A stretch of DNA of 64,000 nucleotides from JAKAWQ01 sp963840545 (GCA_963840545.1 CAWIZE010000002.1:1628184-1692183); one strand, 5' to 3'. Counted from the stretch's first letter, positions 44,718 through 54,085 are shown. Notes: a model not told the origin generated them from the sequence alone. A program made the numbers and translations.

Positions 44718-45773
44718 TCAGGCGGCGGAGCGCCGGGCCGCCATCCCGGCGAGATAGGTCGCGGGCAGCTCCATGAACGGGCGGCGCTGGCGGAGCCAGC
44801 CGGCATGGTCGGCCGGTCCATGCACGACCTGCGCCGCCGGCAGCGCCGGCCAGCCCGGCACGCCGAGCCATAGCCGCAGCATGTGGCGGCGCCGGTCCAG
44901 CTCCGGATGGTCCTCGTAGTCGAGCCGGCCGTGCAGCATGCGGCGGTTGTTGAGGAACTGGATGTCGCCTTCGCCGATCGTCATGTCGAGGTGGAATTCC
45001 GCCGATGCCGCCAGCCGCGCCAGCGTATCCAGCGCCTCCCGGGCCAGGGCGTCCGGCGCCGCGTCGCCCGCGTCGAACGCCCGGCGCGGGTAGCTGCCGG
45101 AGATGTGGCAGGAGAGCGCGGCGGATTCGACCGAGAAGGTCGGGACCGCTGGCGTGACCAGAATGCCCGAGCCGAGCTCGGCGTCGCGCTCCATGCGGCG
45201 ATAGACGAACCCGCGATAGAGCCGCCGGGCGAGGTCGGGGCGGGCGGCAAGGATGGCGTTGTGCACGGCGACCGCGCTCGAGATCCGGCTGGCGCCGCCG
45301 GACCGGGCGGCGCGGACGCACATCAGGGCGATGATGTCGCAGCTGTCGGTGTGCATGCGCTGGCCGCCGCCGGCCTGGTAGCCGCGCGCCGCCGCCTCGC
45401 GGTCGCTGACATCGACGACATTGCCGAGCAGCTCGCCATGCCAGGACTGCGGCAGCGGCGCGCCGATATGGGCGCCGAGGCCGAACAAGGCCCGGCCCAT
45501 GCCGTCCAGGCCGAAGCGCTCGCGCGTCAGGCCGCGCAGCAGCACGAAGCCGCGTCCGAGCCGCAGCGTCTCGCCGAGGCCGGCGAGGCGGGCGCCGAGC
45601 GTCGGCAGCGGGAAGCGCGCGGCGGTGATCTCCGGCAGGTCGGCCTCGGCGACGCCACGCAGCGCCGCCGCGATCTCGTCGAGCTCCGCCGCGGAGAGAC
45701 AATGCAGCCCTTCGCGGGCGTCGATCTCCTTGCCCTTCCAGTCCGCGGGGCCGGGCTCGGGGGCGAGGATCAT
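44718..45773 (-). CDS. TauD/TfdA-type Fe(II)/2-oxoglutarate dioxygenase
   Basis: 351 residues. The iron triad is visible: HxD in GQRMHTDSCDIIALMCV and the distal histidine in LNNRRMLHGRLDYEDH, with the 2-oxoglutarate arginine in RRRHMLRLWLG. Enzymes of this type hydroxylate small acids, such as taurine, carnitine precursors or amino-acid derivatives, releasing succinate and CO2. ATG 45773 follows GGAGG. It is divergent from the amino-acid transporter, so the two share a control region. Confidence 0.88.
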   Translation of the reverse strand: MILAPEPGPADWKGKEIDAREGLHCLSAAELDEIAAALRGVAEADLPEITAARFPLPTLGARLAGLGETLRLGRGFVLLRGLTRERFGLDGMGRALFGLGAHIGAPLPQSWHGELLGNVVDVSDREAAARGYQAGGGQRMHTDSCDIIALMCVRAARSGGASRISSAVAVHNAILAARPDLARRLYRGFVYRRMERDAELGSGILVTPAVPTFSVESAALSCHISGSYPRRAFDAGDAAPDALAREALDTLARLAASAEFHLDMTIGEGDIQFLNNRRMLHGRLDYEDHPELDRRRHMLRLWLGVPGWPALPAAQVVHGPADHAGWLRQRRPFMELPATYLAGMAARRSAA

Positions 45774-45942
45774 GGGGGGGAACCTCCTGCAAGGGAAATC
45801 GGCCAAAGGGGGGGGATCAGCGTGCCGCGGCGGCGCGCGATCCGGTCCGGCGCGGCACCGGATCACAGTCGGATCATAGGTTGACACACCTGGCCGTCCC
45901 CCGCGAAATGGCCGCACCGAAAACGGGGGTTGGGAGATCCAT

Positions 45943-46776
45943 ATGGCCTGCCGGAAGCTGTCGTCCACCGGGCGGCGCAGCATGCTCAAGCTTGTCGCGC
46001 TGGCCGGCACCGCTCTCGCCGCGCCCCGCCTCGCCGAGGCCGCGGGCCTCACGCTCGCCGATATCAAGACCGGCGGCGTGCTGAAGGTCGGCATGGCGCT
46101 CAACCCGCCGATGGTGCTGCAGAGCGTGAGCGGCGGCTGGTACAGCTTCAATCCCGAATTGTGCCGGCGCCTCGCCGCGAGCTGGGGGGTCAAGGTCGCG
46201 TTCGTCGGCGCCACCTGGGAGACGATCATTCCCGGGCTGCTCGCGCACAAATACGACATGATCGGCGCCTCGATCTCGGCCACCGCATTGCGCAAGCAGG
46301 TGATCAACTTCTCCGACCCCTACTACGAGGCCGGGCAGGTGTTCGTCGTCAACAAGAACAACCCGAAGCACCTGACCTCGATCGCGGCGCTGAACCGGAG
46401 CTCGGTGACCGTGGCCTATACGCAGAGCTCGATCGAGGGCGAGATCGTGCACAAGGTGCTGCCGAACGCAACCGACCGCGCGCTGACAAGCTCGAGCGTC
46501 GGCGACCTGATCGCGGAGATCGAGTCCGGCCGCTCCGACGCCTTCGCCATCACCAGCAATCTGCGCCAGCCGATCATGGCCAAGTTCCCCTGGGCGGCGA
46601 CGGTCCCGGACAACGACACCGGCCTCAACCCGACACCCGTCGCCTGGGGGCTGCGCAAGGAGGACACCGGGCTGCTCGCCGCGGTCAACAGCTTCATCGA
46701 CAAGGCGATGCAGGACGGCACGGTGGCGGCGCTGCTGAAGCAGGACCTGACGCCGACGAACGCCGGCCTGGGCTGA
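45943..46776 (+). CDS. Amino-acid ABC transporter periplasmic binding protein
   Basis: 277 residues. A leader with twin arginines (GRRSMLKLVALAGTALAAPR) suggests Tat or Sec export. The mature SBP_bac_3 fold includes GVLKVGMALNPPMV, YDMIGASISATALRKQVINF and DPYYEAGQVFVVNK. The family binds polar amino acids, opines or related ligands. It is followed after 4 bases by the permease. Confidence 0.9.
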   Translation: MACRKLSSTGRRSMLKLVALAGTALAAPRLAEAAGLTLADIKTGGVLKVGMALNPPMVLQSVSGGWYSFNPELCRRLAASWGVKVAFVGATWETIIPGLLAHKYDMIGASISATALRKQVINFSDPYYEAGQVFVVNKNNPKHLTSIAALNRSSVTVAYTQSSIEGEIVHKVLPNATDRALTSSSVGDLIAEIESGRSDAFAITSNLRQPIMAKFPWAATVPDNDTGLNPTPVAWGLRKEDTGLLAAVNSFIDKAMQDGTVAALLKQDLTPTNAGLG

Positions 46777-46780
46777 CGCC

Positions 46781-47458
46781 TTGGCGGGCTTCGCCTACCA
46801 GTGGCACTGGGGCGTCGTCTTCAACCCGCGGACGCTCGAGAGCTTCGCCGCCGGCATCGGGATCACCGCCGCGGTCTCGGCGGTCGGGCTCGGCATCGGC
46901 GTCGCCCTCGGCCTTGCCACCGCCATCCCGCGTGCCGCCAAGGTGCCGGTGCTGTCGCAGATCATCTACGTCTATGTGGACTTCTTCCGCACGACACCGA
47001 TCCTGGTCCAGCTGATCTGGATGTTCTACGTGCTGCCGGTGCTGCTCGGCCTCAATCTCTCGGCCTTTCTCGCCGGCACGCTCACCATCGGATTGAACAG
47101 CGGCGCCTTTCTGTCCGAGATATTCCGCGGCGGCGTCGTCTCGGTGGGACAGGGGCAGCGGGACGCCGCCCAGATGGTCGGCCTGAGCAAGGGCCAGGCG
47201 ATGCTCTACGTGATCATGCCGCAGGCGCTGCGCCGGGTGCTGCCGGCCCTGGTCAACGTATTCATCAGCGTCATCAAGGATTCCTCGCTGGTCTCGATCA
47301 TCGCGGTCGCGGACATCACCTATCGCGCGGAGGCAGCCGTTGCGCTCACCTACCGCCCGTTCGAGTTCTACACCGCGCTGGCGGTGCTCTACTTCGTGCT
47401 GACCTATCCGTTCTCCTTCCTCTCCTCCGCGATCGAGCGCCGGTTCCACGTCACGTGA
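46781..47458 (+). CDS. Amino-acid ABC transporter permease
   Basis: 225 residues, HisM/GlnP type. It has the YVDFFRTTPILVQLIWMFYV segment and the EAA loop GQRDAAQMVGLSKGQAMLYV. The start is TTG 46781. It probably works as a homodimer, since only one permease gene is present. Confidence 0.92.
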   Translation: MAGFAYQWHWGVVFNPRTLESFAAGIGITAAVSAVGLGIGVALGLATAIPRAAKVPVLSQIIYVYVDFFRTTPILVQLIWMFYVLPVLLGLNLSAFLAGTLTIGLNSGAFLSEIFRGGVVSVGQGQRDAAQMVGLSKGQAMLYVIMPQALRRVLPALVNVFISVIKDSSLVSIIAVADITYRAEAAVALTYRPFEFYTALAVLYFVLTYPFSFLSSAIERRFHVT

Positions 47459-48213
47459 CGGCGGATGCCGCCATCGTGCTCGAAGCGCTGGAGAAGCGCT
47501 ATGGCGCCAGCCTCGTGCTCCGCGGCGTCGATCTCAGCGTGGCGCGCGGCGAGGTCCTGGTGCTGATCGGGCGCAGCGGCAGCGGCAAGTCCACCCTCGT
47601 GCGCTGCGTCGCCGGGCTCGCCGGGATCGATGGCGGGCGGATCGGGATCAACGGCGTGACGGTGCAGCAGGCGGGCGCGAAGCTGCCGCGCGCCGCGACC
47701 CGCCGCGCGCAGGGCCAGGTCGGCATGGTGTTCCAGGACTTCAACCTCTTTCCCCATCTCGACGCCAGCCGCAACGTCTCGCTGGCGCTGCAGAAGGTGC
47801 GGCGCCTCGGCCGCGCCGAGGCGGCGGCTGAGGCCGGGGCGGCGCTCGGCCGGGTGGGGCTCGGCACGTTCGGCGAGCGGTTTCCCCACCAGCTCTCTGG
47901 CGGTCAGCAGCAGCGGGTGGCGATCGCCCGCGCGCTCGCGCTCAAGCCGGAGATCATGCTGTTCGACGAGCCCACCTCCGCGCTCGACCCCGAGCTGAAG
48001 CGCGAGGTGCTGACGGTGATGCGCGCCCTGGCGGAGGACGGCATGACGATGCTGGTGGTGACGCACGAGATGAACTTCGCCCGCAATGTCGCCGACCGGG
48101 TGGTGTTCATGGATAGCGGCGCGGTGGTCGAGGAAGGCCCGCCGGAGACGATGCTCGTGGCGCCGCGCGAGGAGGCCACGCGGGTTTTTCTGCAGGACCT
48201 CGTCGAGGCCTGA
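47455..48213 (+). CDS. Amino-acid ABC transporter ATPase
   Basis: 252 residues: Walker A IGRSGSGKSTLVRC, signature QLSGGQQQRVAIARALALKP, Walker B IMLFDEPTSALDPELKREVL and switch VVTHEMNFARNVADRV. The GTG start overlaps the permease stop (GTGA). Together with the previous two genes it forms a complete importer. Confidence 0.93.
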   Translation: MTADAAIVLEALEKRYGASLVLRGVDLSVARGEVLVLIGRSGSGKSTLVRCVAGLAGIDGGRIGINGVTVQQAGAKLPRAATRRAQGQVGMVFQDFNLFPHLDASRNVSLALQKVRRLGRAEAAAEAGAALGRVGLGTFGERFPHQLSGGQQQRVAIARALALKPEIMLFDEPTSALDPELKREVLTVMRALAEDGMTMLVVTHEMNFARNVADRVVFMDSGAVVEEGPPETMLVAPREEATRVFLQDLVEA

Positions 48214-48231
48214 TCCCCGCCCGCCGCGCGC

Positions 48232-49389
48232 TCAGCCCGCCGGCTGGAACAGCGCGCCCGTCGCCGCCGTCACGCCGGCCTGGAAGCGGTCCGCGGCGAA
48301 CGGCGCGATCGGACGGCTGGTCGCGCCATCCAGCGCGAGCTCGGCGACAATGCTGCCGACCACCGGCCCGAGCTCGAAGCCGTGGCCGCAGAAGCCGAAG
48401 GCGTGCACCAGGTCGGGCTGCACGCGCGAGCGTCCGATGACCGGGATCTCGTCCGGCAGCACGCCCTCGATGCCGGCCCAGGCATGCACCATCCGCGTCC
48501 CGGCGAGGATGGGAAAAAGGTCCAGCGCCGTGCGCGCCGAGACCGCGAGCCGGTCGATGTCGAGCGTGACGCGGCCGGTGTCGAGATCACCCGTCCCCTT
48601 GTGCCCGCCGCCGATCATCACCTGCCCCGTCTCGCTCTGCTTGAACGACAGGGCCCGGCCGGTGGCGCCGACCACCGGCGTGAGGAACGGCGGCAGCCGC
48701 GCCGTCAGCATCATCATCAAGGCGTTGAAGCCGAGCGGGATCTCCTCGCCGAGGCTGCGCGCCAGCCGGGCGCCCCAGGCGCCGGCGGCATTGACCAGCA
48801 GCGGCGCGGCGAGCCGCTCGCCGCCTGCCGTGGCGAGCAGCCATTGGCTCCCCTCGCGCTCGGCCGCGACCACGCGGGCGCCCTCGCGCACCACCGCGCC
48901 CGCCGCCTCGGCGGCGCGGCGGAAGGCCTGGGTGGTGCGATAGGGGGAGGCGAACCCGTTGCGCCGCGCGATCAGGCCGCCGACCGGGTGGGACGCCAGC
49001 GCGGGCAGCACCCGGCGCAGCTCCGCCGTATCGAGCAGCTCCTCGTGGGTCCAGCCCTGCGCCCGCATCGCCTGCGCGCGCGCCGCCAGCGTCGCCATCT
49101 CGGGCTCGGTCTCCGCGACCTTGACATGCCCGGTCTCCCGGAAGCCGCAATCATCGCCCACCAGCTCCCCGATCCGGTGCCACATGGAGAGCGATTCCAG
49201 CGCCAGCGGCACCTCGGCGGGATCCCGGCCGAGCGTGCGCACGCCGCCCGCGGAATAGCCCGAGGCGTGCGCCGCCACGCGGTCCTTCTCGAGGACCAGC
49301 ACGCGGCGTCCGCGCCGGGCGAGGTGGAGTGCTGCGGACATGCCGTGCAGCCCGCCGCCGACGACGAGGACATCGACCGCGCCGCTCAT
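48232..49389 (-). CDS. FAD-dependent oxidoreductase, SoxB/OoxB-like
   Basis: 385-residue DAO-family flavoprotein: VDVLVVGGGLHGMSAALHLA at the N-terminus, ASGYSAGGVRTLGRDPAEVP, and the C-terminal FGFCGHGFELGPVVGSIVAE that holds the flavin. It resembles the beta subunits of sarcosine, opine and hydrogen-cyanide-synthase-type dehydrogenases. Its ATG overlaps the stop of the upstream short flavoprotein by 4 bases, the usual arrangement of the two subunits. It is convergent with the transporter. Confidence 0.88.
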   Translation of the reverse strand: MSGAVDVLVVGGGLHGMSAALHLARRGRRVLVLEKDRVAAHASGYSAGGVRTLGRDPAEVPLALESLSMWHRIGELVGDDCGFRETGHVKVAETEPEMATLAARAQAMRAQGWTHEELLDTAELRRVLPALASHPVGGLIARRNGFASPYRTTQAFRRAAEAAGAVVREGARVVAAEREGSQWLLATAGGERLAAPLLVNAAGAWGARLARSLGEEIPLGFNALMMMLTARLPPFLTPVVGATGRALSFKQSETGQVMIGGGHKGTGDLDTGRVTLDIDRLAVSARTALDLFPILAGTRMVHAWAGIEGVLPDEIPVIGRSRVQPDLVHAFGFCGHGFELGPVVGSIVAELALDGATSRPIAPFAADRFQAGVTAATGALFQPAG

Positions 49390-50063
49390 GACAGGAGCCC
49401 CCGGTCCTGCTGCGCGGGAAGCGGGCTCACCGGGCCGGCGGCGTCCGCCAGCGCGGCGAACCCGACCGGCCGCGCCGGCAGCACCGCGCCGAGCAGCACC
49501 GCCTGCGCCAGCGCCGCCCGGTTGCGTTCGGGGCCCGGCTCCTGCTCCAGCAGCGCCGCGATGCCGGCCGGGTCGAGCCGCGCGCCGGAATCCGCCGCGG
49601 CAGCCGGAAGCGCCACGGTGATCCGGCCCTCCGGCGGCAGGCCGGCCAGGGCCCGCGCGGCGATGCGCGCCTGGGCCGCTTCGCTCTCGCGGCCGGTGGT
49701 GCCGAGCACCGGGCCGGCCGCGAACATGCCGGGCCGTGAGGTCTCGCCGCGCTCGTCGACGACCGGCCGTCCGGCGCGGAAGGCGCAGCCGAGCGCGAGC
49801 AGGAGCAGCGGCTCGTCCGCGCACAGCAGCAGGCGCGAGAAGCTCACAGTCCCGAGGCCGCCTGCCGTCTCGATCCAGAGCCTATGGTCCTGCGCGTGCC
49901 ACACGGTCTCGTCCGGCCCGGCGAGCAGCCGGGCCTGCGGCAGGATCGCCGCCGCTGCGCGCGCGGCAGCGCCGCCGCCGATAATGAGAAGATCAGCCGA
50001 CTCCCGAAACAAAGGCACCTCCCGCGCCGCACCGATCCCCGACGCTGCCCTGCTCCGGCGCAT
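49386..50063 (-). CDS. Short FAD/NAD(P)-binding protein, reduced OoxA/HcnB-like
   Basis: 225 residues, beginning near ADLLIIGGGAAARAAAAILP (dinucleotide motif). It later shows SRPGMFAAGPVLGTTGRESE, resembling the end of the flavin domain in opine oxidase/cyanide synthase alpha subunits. Those subunits have ~460 residues and a cysteine-bearing BFD domain. Here the middle and the cysteines are missing, so the protein is half length. GTG 50018 (upstream CGGGAG) is an alternative start. The gene ends close to the element boundary, but the 5' end looks unaffected by it. Confidence 0.6.
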   Translation of the reverse strand: MRRSRAASGIGAAREVPLFRESADLLIIGGGAAARAAAAILPQARLLAGPDETVWHAQDHRLWIETAGGLGTVSFSRLLLCADEPLLLLALGCAFRAGRPVVDERGETSRPGMFAAGPVLGTTGRESEAAQARIAARALAGLPPEGRITVALPAAAADSGARLDPAGIAALLEQEPGPERNRAALAQAVLLGAVLPARPVGFAALADAAGPVSPLPAQQDRGLLS

Positions 50064-50071
50064 GATGGTCC

Positions 50072-50119
50072 TGGTGGGTGCGGCAGGGATTGAACCTGCG
50101 ACCCCCGCCGTGTGAAGGC
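50072..50119 (-). repeat. attL: Left attachment site: 48-bp copy of tRNA-Val 3' end
   Basis: A perfect 48-bp match to 63238-63285, the anticodon-loop-to-CCA half of the intact tRNA-Val gene. It marks the far end of the integrated element. It is a truncated tRNA, not a functional one. Confidence 0.95.
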
Positions 50120-50285
50120 ACCCGCAAGAGGTTCCCCGTGGTTTCCGCGCCGGGAGAACATCGGAAAATGTTGACCAGCGCTTAATCTATCCGTTTCCGG
50201 CGCTTTCTGTCAATTGCGCTCACATACCCAAATCTGTTACCCATGCGTTACCCGGGAGATTTGACGCTCCCCGCGGAGGGCGCTT

Positions 50286-52301
50286 ATGGGCACGCGAAAG
50301 CGAATCGGTCTGCGGGAGGTCCGGGCGCTGGGTCCGAACCAAGAGATCTGGGACGCCGCGGTCCCGGGGTTCGGGGCGCGCCGGCGCGCCGGCGCAGCGG
50401 TGAGCTATGTGCTGATGTACCGCACCCCGCAAGGGCGCCTGCGCCGCTATACGATCGGGCACCACGGCGCACCATGGACGCCGGAATCCGCGCGCAAGCG
50501 AGCTCAGCAGCTGCTGGGGGATGTCGCAGCTGGAAACGATCCGGGCGCCGAGAAGCAAGGTGCCCGGCGGGCCATCACGGTCGGGGAGCTGCTCGACCGC
50601 TATTGGAAGGACGCCCAGAGCGGGCTTGTACTGGCGCGCGGCGGCTACCCGAAAAAACCAAGTACGCTCGCCTCGGACAGGGGACGCATCGAGGGCCACA
50701 TTCGGCCGCTGCTCGGCCATCTGCCTGCCGCGGCGGTGACGCGGCACGACGTCGAGAAAATGATGGAGGCCATCGCTGCGGGGAAGACGGCCACGAGGGC
50801 TGAGACCGCGAAGAGACGGGGCTTGTCGATCGTTCGTGGCGGCCGTGGGGTGGCCACGCGTACGGTCGGCCTGGCCGGCGCAATCTTCGCCTACGCGGTC
50901 CGCGCCGGCGTCAGGACCGACAACCCCGCACACGGGATCCGGAAATTCGCTGAATCGAGACGCGAGCGGCGCGTTGCGGACGAGGAGTACGGCGCCCTTG
51001 GGGAGGCCCTGCGCCAGGCCGACGGGACCGCACTTTGGCCGCCGGCGATCGCCGCGGCCCGTTTCCTGGCACTAACTGGATGGCGTCGCGGCGAAGCGCT
51101 CAACCTACGCTGGCGGGAGATCGACCTCGAGCGTCGGACCGCCGTGCTTGCGGAGACAAAGACGGGTCGCAGTCTCCGACCTCTTCCGGAGGCCGCCTGC
51201 GGCATCCTCCGTCGGGCCGCGCGCCTCGAGGGGAGCGAGCTCGCCTTTCCGGCCAGGTTCGGGAGCGGGGCGATGGCCGGCTTCCACAGCATCTGGGCGA
51301 GAATCTTCCGAGCCTCTCTGCCACCCGACATCACGCCGCACACGCTCCGTCACTCTTTCGCGAGCGTCGCGGCCGACCTTGGGTATGGGGACGCCACCAT
51401 CGCCAGCATCATCGGGCACAAGCGTGCGGGTATCACGGCGAGGTACACGCACAGCGCCGATGCGGTGCTGCTCGCCGCCGCCGACGTCATCGCCGCCCGT
51501 CTGCTGGACTTGATGGGCGACGCCGTTTCAGGGCGCCCAGAGGGCGGCAGCGGCTCTGCCGACGATGCACCCGCCGCGGATTCGGCCGAGGAGGGCGTTG
51601 GAGCCGCGTCCGGGCCGAAGGACCACGCCGGTCGAGCTCTTGCGCCGCAGCGGGGCGCCCGGGCGCTCGAGCCAGAACGCCGCGCCCCTCCCGCTGCCAG
51701 TGTTGAGCAGCTCGGCGCCCGCTGTACGAGGCGCTCGGTGACCCGTCCGGTGGACCACGACGACGAGCCGCTGCTGATTGCGATGGCGGACTTTATCAGC
51801 CAAGAGCAACCGCGAGGCGGGAAGCCCCGATACGGGCTCATCGAACAGGCGGCAGGGCACGTCCTCGGACTCGTTTACGGACGGCCGCGCGCCGCGGTCG
51901 CGGATAGTGAGGGAGCACGGGGCGCCGCCGAAAAAACGACGAGAGCGCGCCTGCTAAAGAAGTGGGGGCGGCACGAGGCGACGCTCCTGGGAATCGCCCG
52001 TTTACGGTCGCTCTCACTGGATGCCCGCGCCGGCGACGCTCCGCTTTGCGACCCGGCGCGCGCGGCCCGTGAGGGGCGGCACCTGGCACGAACCGCCCAA
52101 CGCACAGCTAGGGTAGCCGCGCTGCAGCTGGGCGCCATCGCGGATATCATGCCGGCGTTGTTTCGTCATAGGGACGCTCTTTCGCCAAGCCTGAGACGCT
52201 TAATCGAGGAACTCGCCAGGGGGAACCCTCCCCGGTTCGCGTGTGATCTTCGAGGGGCGCCCGTGCTTCTAGGACGAAAGCGGCAAAAACCTCGCTTATA
52301 A
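50286..52301 (+). CDS. int: Tyrosine recombinase integrase with long C-terminal extension
   Basis: 671 residues. The N-terminal arm-binding domain (DAAVPGFGARRRAGAAVSYV) and SAM-like core-binding domain (about 95-200) are followed by the catalytic domain. The latter has arginine in LTGWRRGEALNLRWREID, HTLRHSFAS and the tyrosine in IGHKRAGITARYTHSAD (near 393). The catalytic part ends near residue 410. A linker rich in A, G and E then leads to a ~200-residue extension (DEPLLIAMADFISQEQPRGG, GHVLGLVYGRP) not seen in ordinary P4-type integrases. ATG 50286 follows GGAGGG. Confidence 0.92.
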   Translation: MGTRKRIGLREVRALGPNQEIWDAAVPGFGARRRAGAAVSYVLMYRTPQGRLRRYTIGHHGAPWTPESARKRAQQLLGDVAAGNDPGAEKQGARRAITVGELLDRYWKDAQSGLVLARGGYPKKPSTLASDRGRIEGHIRPLLGHLPAAAVTRHDVEKMMEAIAAGKTATRAETAKRRGLSIVRGGRGVATRTVGLAGAIFAYAVRAGVRTDNPAHGIRKFAESRRERRVADEEYGALGEALRQADGTALWPPAIAAARFLALTGWRRGEALNLRWREIDLERRTAVLAETKTGRSLRPLPEAACGILRRAARLEGSELAFPARFGSGAMAGFHSIWARIFRASLPPDITPHTLRHSFASVAADLGYGDATIASIIGHKRAGITARYTHSADAVLLAAADVIAARLLDLMGDAVSGRPEGGSGSADDAPAADSAEEGVGAASGPKDHAGRALAPQRGARALEPERRAPPAASVEQLGARCTRRSVTRPVDHDDEPLLIAMADFISQEQPRGGKPRYGLIEQAAGHVLGLVYGRPRAAVADSEGARGAAEKTTRARLLKKWGRHEATLLGIARLRSLSLDARAGDAPLCDPARAAREGRHLARTAQRTARVAALQLGAIADIMPALFRHRDALSPSLRRLIEELARGNPPRFACDLRGAPVLLGRKRQKPRL

Positions 52302-52381
52302 ATCCGAATTCCGCGCTGGCTTTTTGCCACCGTCGGCACCCAGTATCGCCTTCATACATAGATTTCCAGAAAGTGAATGAG

Positions 52382-52660
52382 ATGAGCGTTCCTTCCGAGA
52401 GTGAGCCGCTGCTGTCCCGAAAGGAGGCGGCCGAGGTGCTCCGCGCAGTGGGATACAGGGTCGCTCCCGCGACGCTGGCAAAGCTTGCGTCGGTTGGGGG
52501 CGGCCCGCCCTTCCGGAAGTTCGGGGGCGCCCCCGTCTACGGTCGCCGGGACCTGCTGGCCTGGGCAAATGGGCGCCTTACGGCGCCGCGGCGATCCACC
52601 GCAGAACGCGACGCGGAGCGCACCGGGGAGCCCCAGCTGGCGGCTGCGGCTCCGTCATGA
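52382..52660 (+). CDS. AlpA/MerR-like DNA-binding protein
   Basis: 92 residues with the helix-turn-helix pattern LLSRKEAAEVLRAVGYRVAP then ATLAKLASVGGGPPFRKFGG and APVYGRRDLLAWA, typical of excisionase/AlpA-type proteins that bind element ends or activate integrase. GTG 52373 is an alternative start. Its stop overlaps the next start (ATGA). Confidence 0.8.
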   Translation: MSVPSESEPLLSRKEAAEVLRAVGYRVAPATLAKLASVGGGPPFRKFGGAPVYGRRDLLAWANGRLTAPRRSTAERDAERTGEPQLAAAAPS

Positions 52661-53403
52661 GCGCGCGGCGAGTCTCGCCGATGCGGGCCACGCGTGGCGG
52701 AACGCCGCCTGGGCCGGCGATCGTCGCTGAGTTCGCGGCTCCGGCTCGGGCCCGCGACCTGGCCGTCGCGTGGTTTTCGATGAGCCCGGAGAACGCGACG
52801 GCAGTGATCGCGAGCGGCGTTCGGACCGGCGCTATCCCCGCTCAGCTCGTCCAAGGGCGCACCGTGCGGACAATTCCGCCGGAGGAGCGCGGCCGAGCGG
52901 CGATCGACTTCGAACGCGGGACAATCGAGATCTTGCCCGTAGAGCTGCCGGTGCTGACGCTCGCTATGATCGGGCTCGAAGATGAGACCAGCGCCGACGG
53001 CGCCCCTGATGCCGCGCCAGCCCCTGGGGCTGATGAGGGGACGCCGGTTGCTGGAACGGGGAGGACCTGGCGCCCTCCGTCTGGCCCGCAGTGGCCGGCG
53101 GAGGTCTCCATCGTTGCCATGCGCAAGTACTTCGCGGAGCTCGTAGCTCTGTCGGCCCCCCTCCCCGGGCGGCAAGGCGGCCGGCCGCCGCACCGGGCGC
53201 ACCGGCGAATGGCTGTCATCGCGGCGATCGAAGTCTACCTCGGAGGAGCTCCGGAGGCACCTGCGGACCTGGTGCGCATCATTGCCGAGACGCTGGCCGA
53301 TCAGCCGGACGCGCCCGACCTGAGGACGGTAGAGCGCTTCGTTGACCACTTCCTCGCCGGCGAGACGGCCTTCATCCAGGATTACCCCCGTGTGGACGCC
53401 TAG
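52657..53403 (+). CDS. Element protein of unknown function (248 aa)
   Basis: No domain is recognised. The N-terminal half includes PENATAVIASGVRTGAIPAQ and IDFERGTIEILPVELPVLTL. A low-complexity proline/alanine linker (about 110-140) leads to a helical C-terminal half (EVSIVAMRKYFAELVAL, LVRIIAETLADQPDAPDLRT). It is translationally coupled to the AlpA-like gene by ATGA. Confidence 0.65.
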   Translation: MSARRVSPMRATRGGTPPGPAIVAEFAAPARARDLAVAWFSMSPENATAVIASGVRTGAIPAQLVQGRTVRTIPPEERGRAAIDFERGTIEILPVELPVLTLAMIGLEDETSADGAPDAAPAPGADEGTPVAGTGRTWRPPSGPQWPAEVSIVAMRKYFAELVALSAPLPGRQGGRPPHRAHRRMAVIAAIEVYLGGAPEAPADLVRIIAETLADQPDAPDLRTVERFVDHFLAGETAFIQDYPRVDA

Positions 53404-53665
53404 GGGCCCGCTGTTGTGGCGACTGGTGGACGCCCTGCGCCCGATGCGCCGGCGCCGCCGTCGCGAGCGCATGGCCTTGAGCTTCGGTTTCTTGCTCGCA
53501 AAATATGACCTCAGGGACAGCGTCGCCAATCTGCAGCGGTGGGTGGACTCGCACCCGAAGGAATTCGGTGGTCGCGTGCCGCCGGCCGAGGTCAACCGGG
53601 CCGTGATCCTTTATCACGAGCGCCATGGCCAACTCTGGGGAGAACTTCGGGATTGGACAAAATGA
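53390..53665 (+). CDS. Element protein of unknown function (91 aa)
   Basis: Starts at GTG 53390 inside the end of the previous gene. A very basic segment (RPMRRRRRRERMALSFG) is followed by a compact helical part (LLAKYDLRDSVANLQRWVDS). Nucleic-acid contact is possible from the charge. No family recognised. Confidence 0.55.
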   Translation: MWTPRGPLLWRLVDALRPMRRRRRRERMALSFGFLLAKYDLRDSVANLQRWVDSHPKEFGGRVPPAEVNRAVILYHERHGQLWGELRDWTK

Positions 53666-53719
53666 ATTGTGCGGCTTTTGTCGTGACAGGGTTGCCGATC
53701 CACGGGCACGAGCACGGGA

Positions 53720-54085
53720 ATGGCGAATGGAATTGTCAACCTGGTCCTCCCGCGCGTGCCCCCAATGCCGGATGGCGCCGGGCTGCCACAGCCGCTTGGG
53801 ACCTTTCAGGGCTACGCGATCCTGCGACACGGCGGCCGCGCCGTCGCGGTGCGTCACGACCAACTCGGCCGCGGATCCATCGCGGCACTGTACGCCGCGC
53901 GCCCTGACCTCCTGTCGAGGACCTGGCCGCGGCGCTCAGGGCGAGGGTGGGACCACTTGCAAGCGAGCATGAGCATCGTTGCGGCCTGCGCCGAAATCGG
54001 CCGCGTTGATCCGGAGCTGTTCGGGATCGTGGTCACCTATTTGGCGCCAGGGGCCTACCAGTGCCGCAAGGCGAGGAGGCGCTAA
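53720..54085 (+). CDS. Element protein of unknown function (121 aa)
   Basis: The frame MANGIVNLVLPRVPPMPDGA to VTYLAPGAYQCRKARRR has balanced composition and ends in TAATG, sharing one base with the next gene. This layout supports translation. A competing frame at 53625-53972 is less likely. No domain recognised. Confidence 0.5.
   Translation: MANGIVNLVLPRVPPMPDGAGLPQPLGTFQGYAILRHGGRAVAVRHDQLGRGSIAALYAARPDLLSRTWPRRSGRGWDHLQASMSIVAACAEIGRVDPELFGIVVTYLAPGAYQCRKARRR

Noticed and set aside
53625..53972. A frame with CGFC and CPQC pairs resembling a zinc ribbon.
   Set aside because: The cysteines occur only in the first part and the rest is serine/arginine-rich. The 53720-54085 frame has better composition and joins the next gene through TAATG. 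The zinc-ribbon reading is kept only as a weak alternative.
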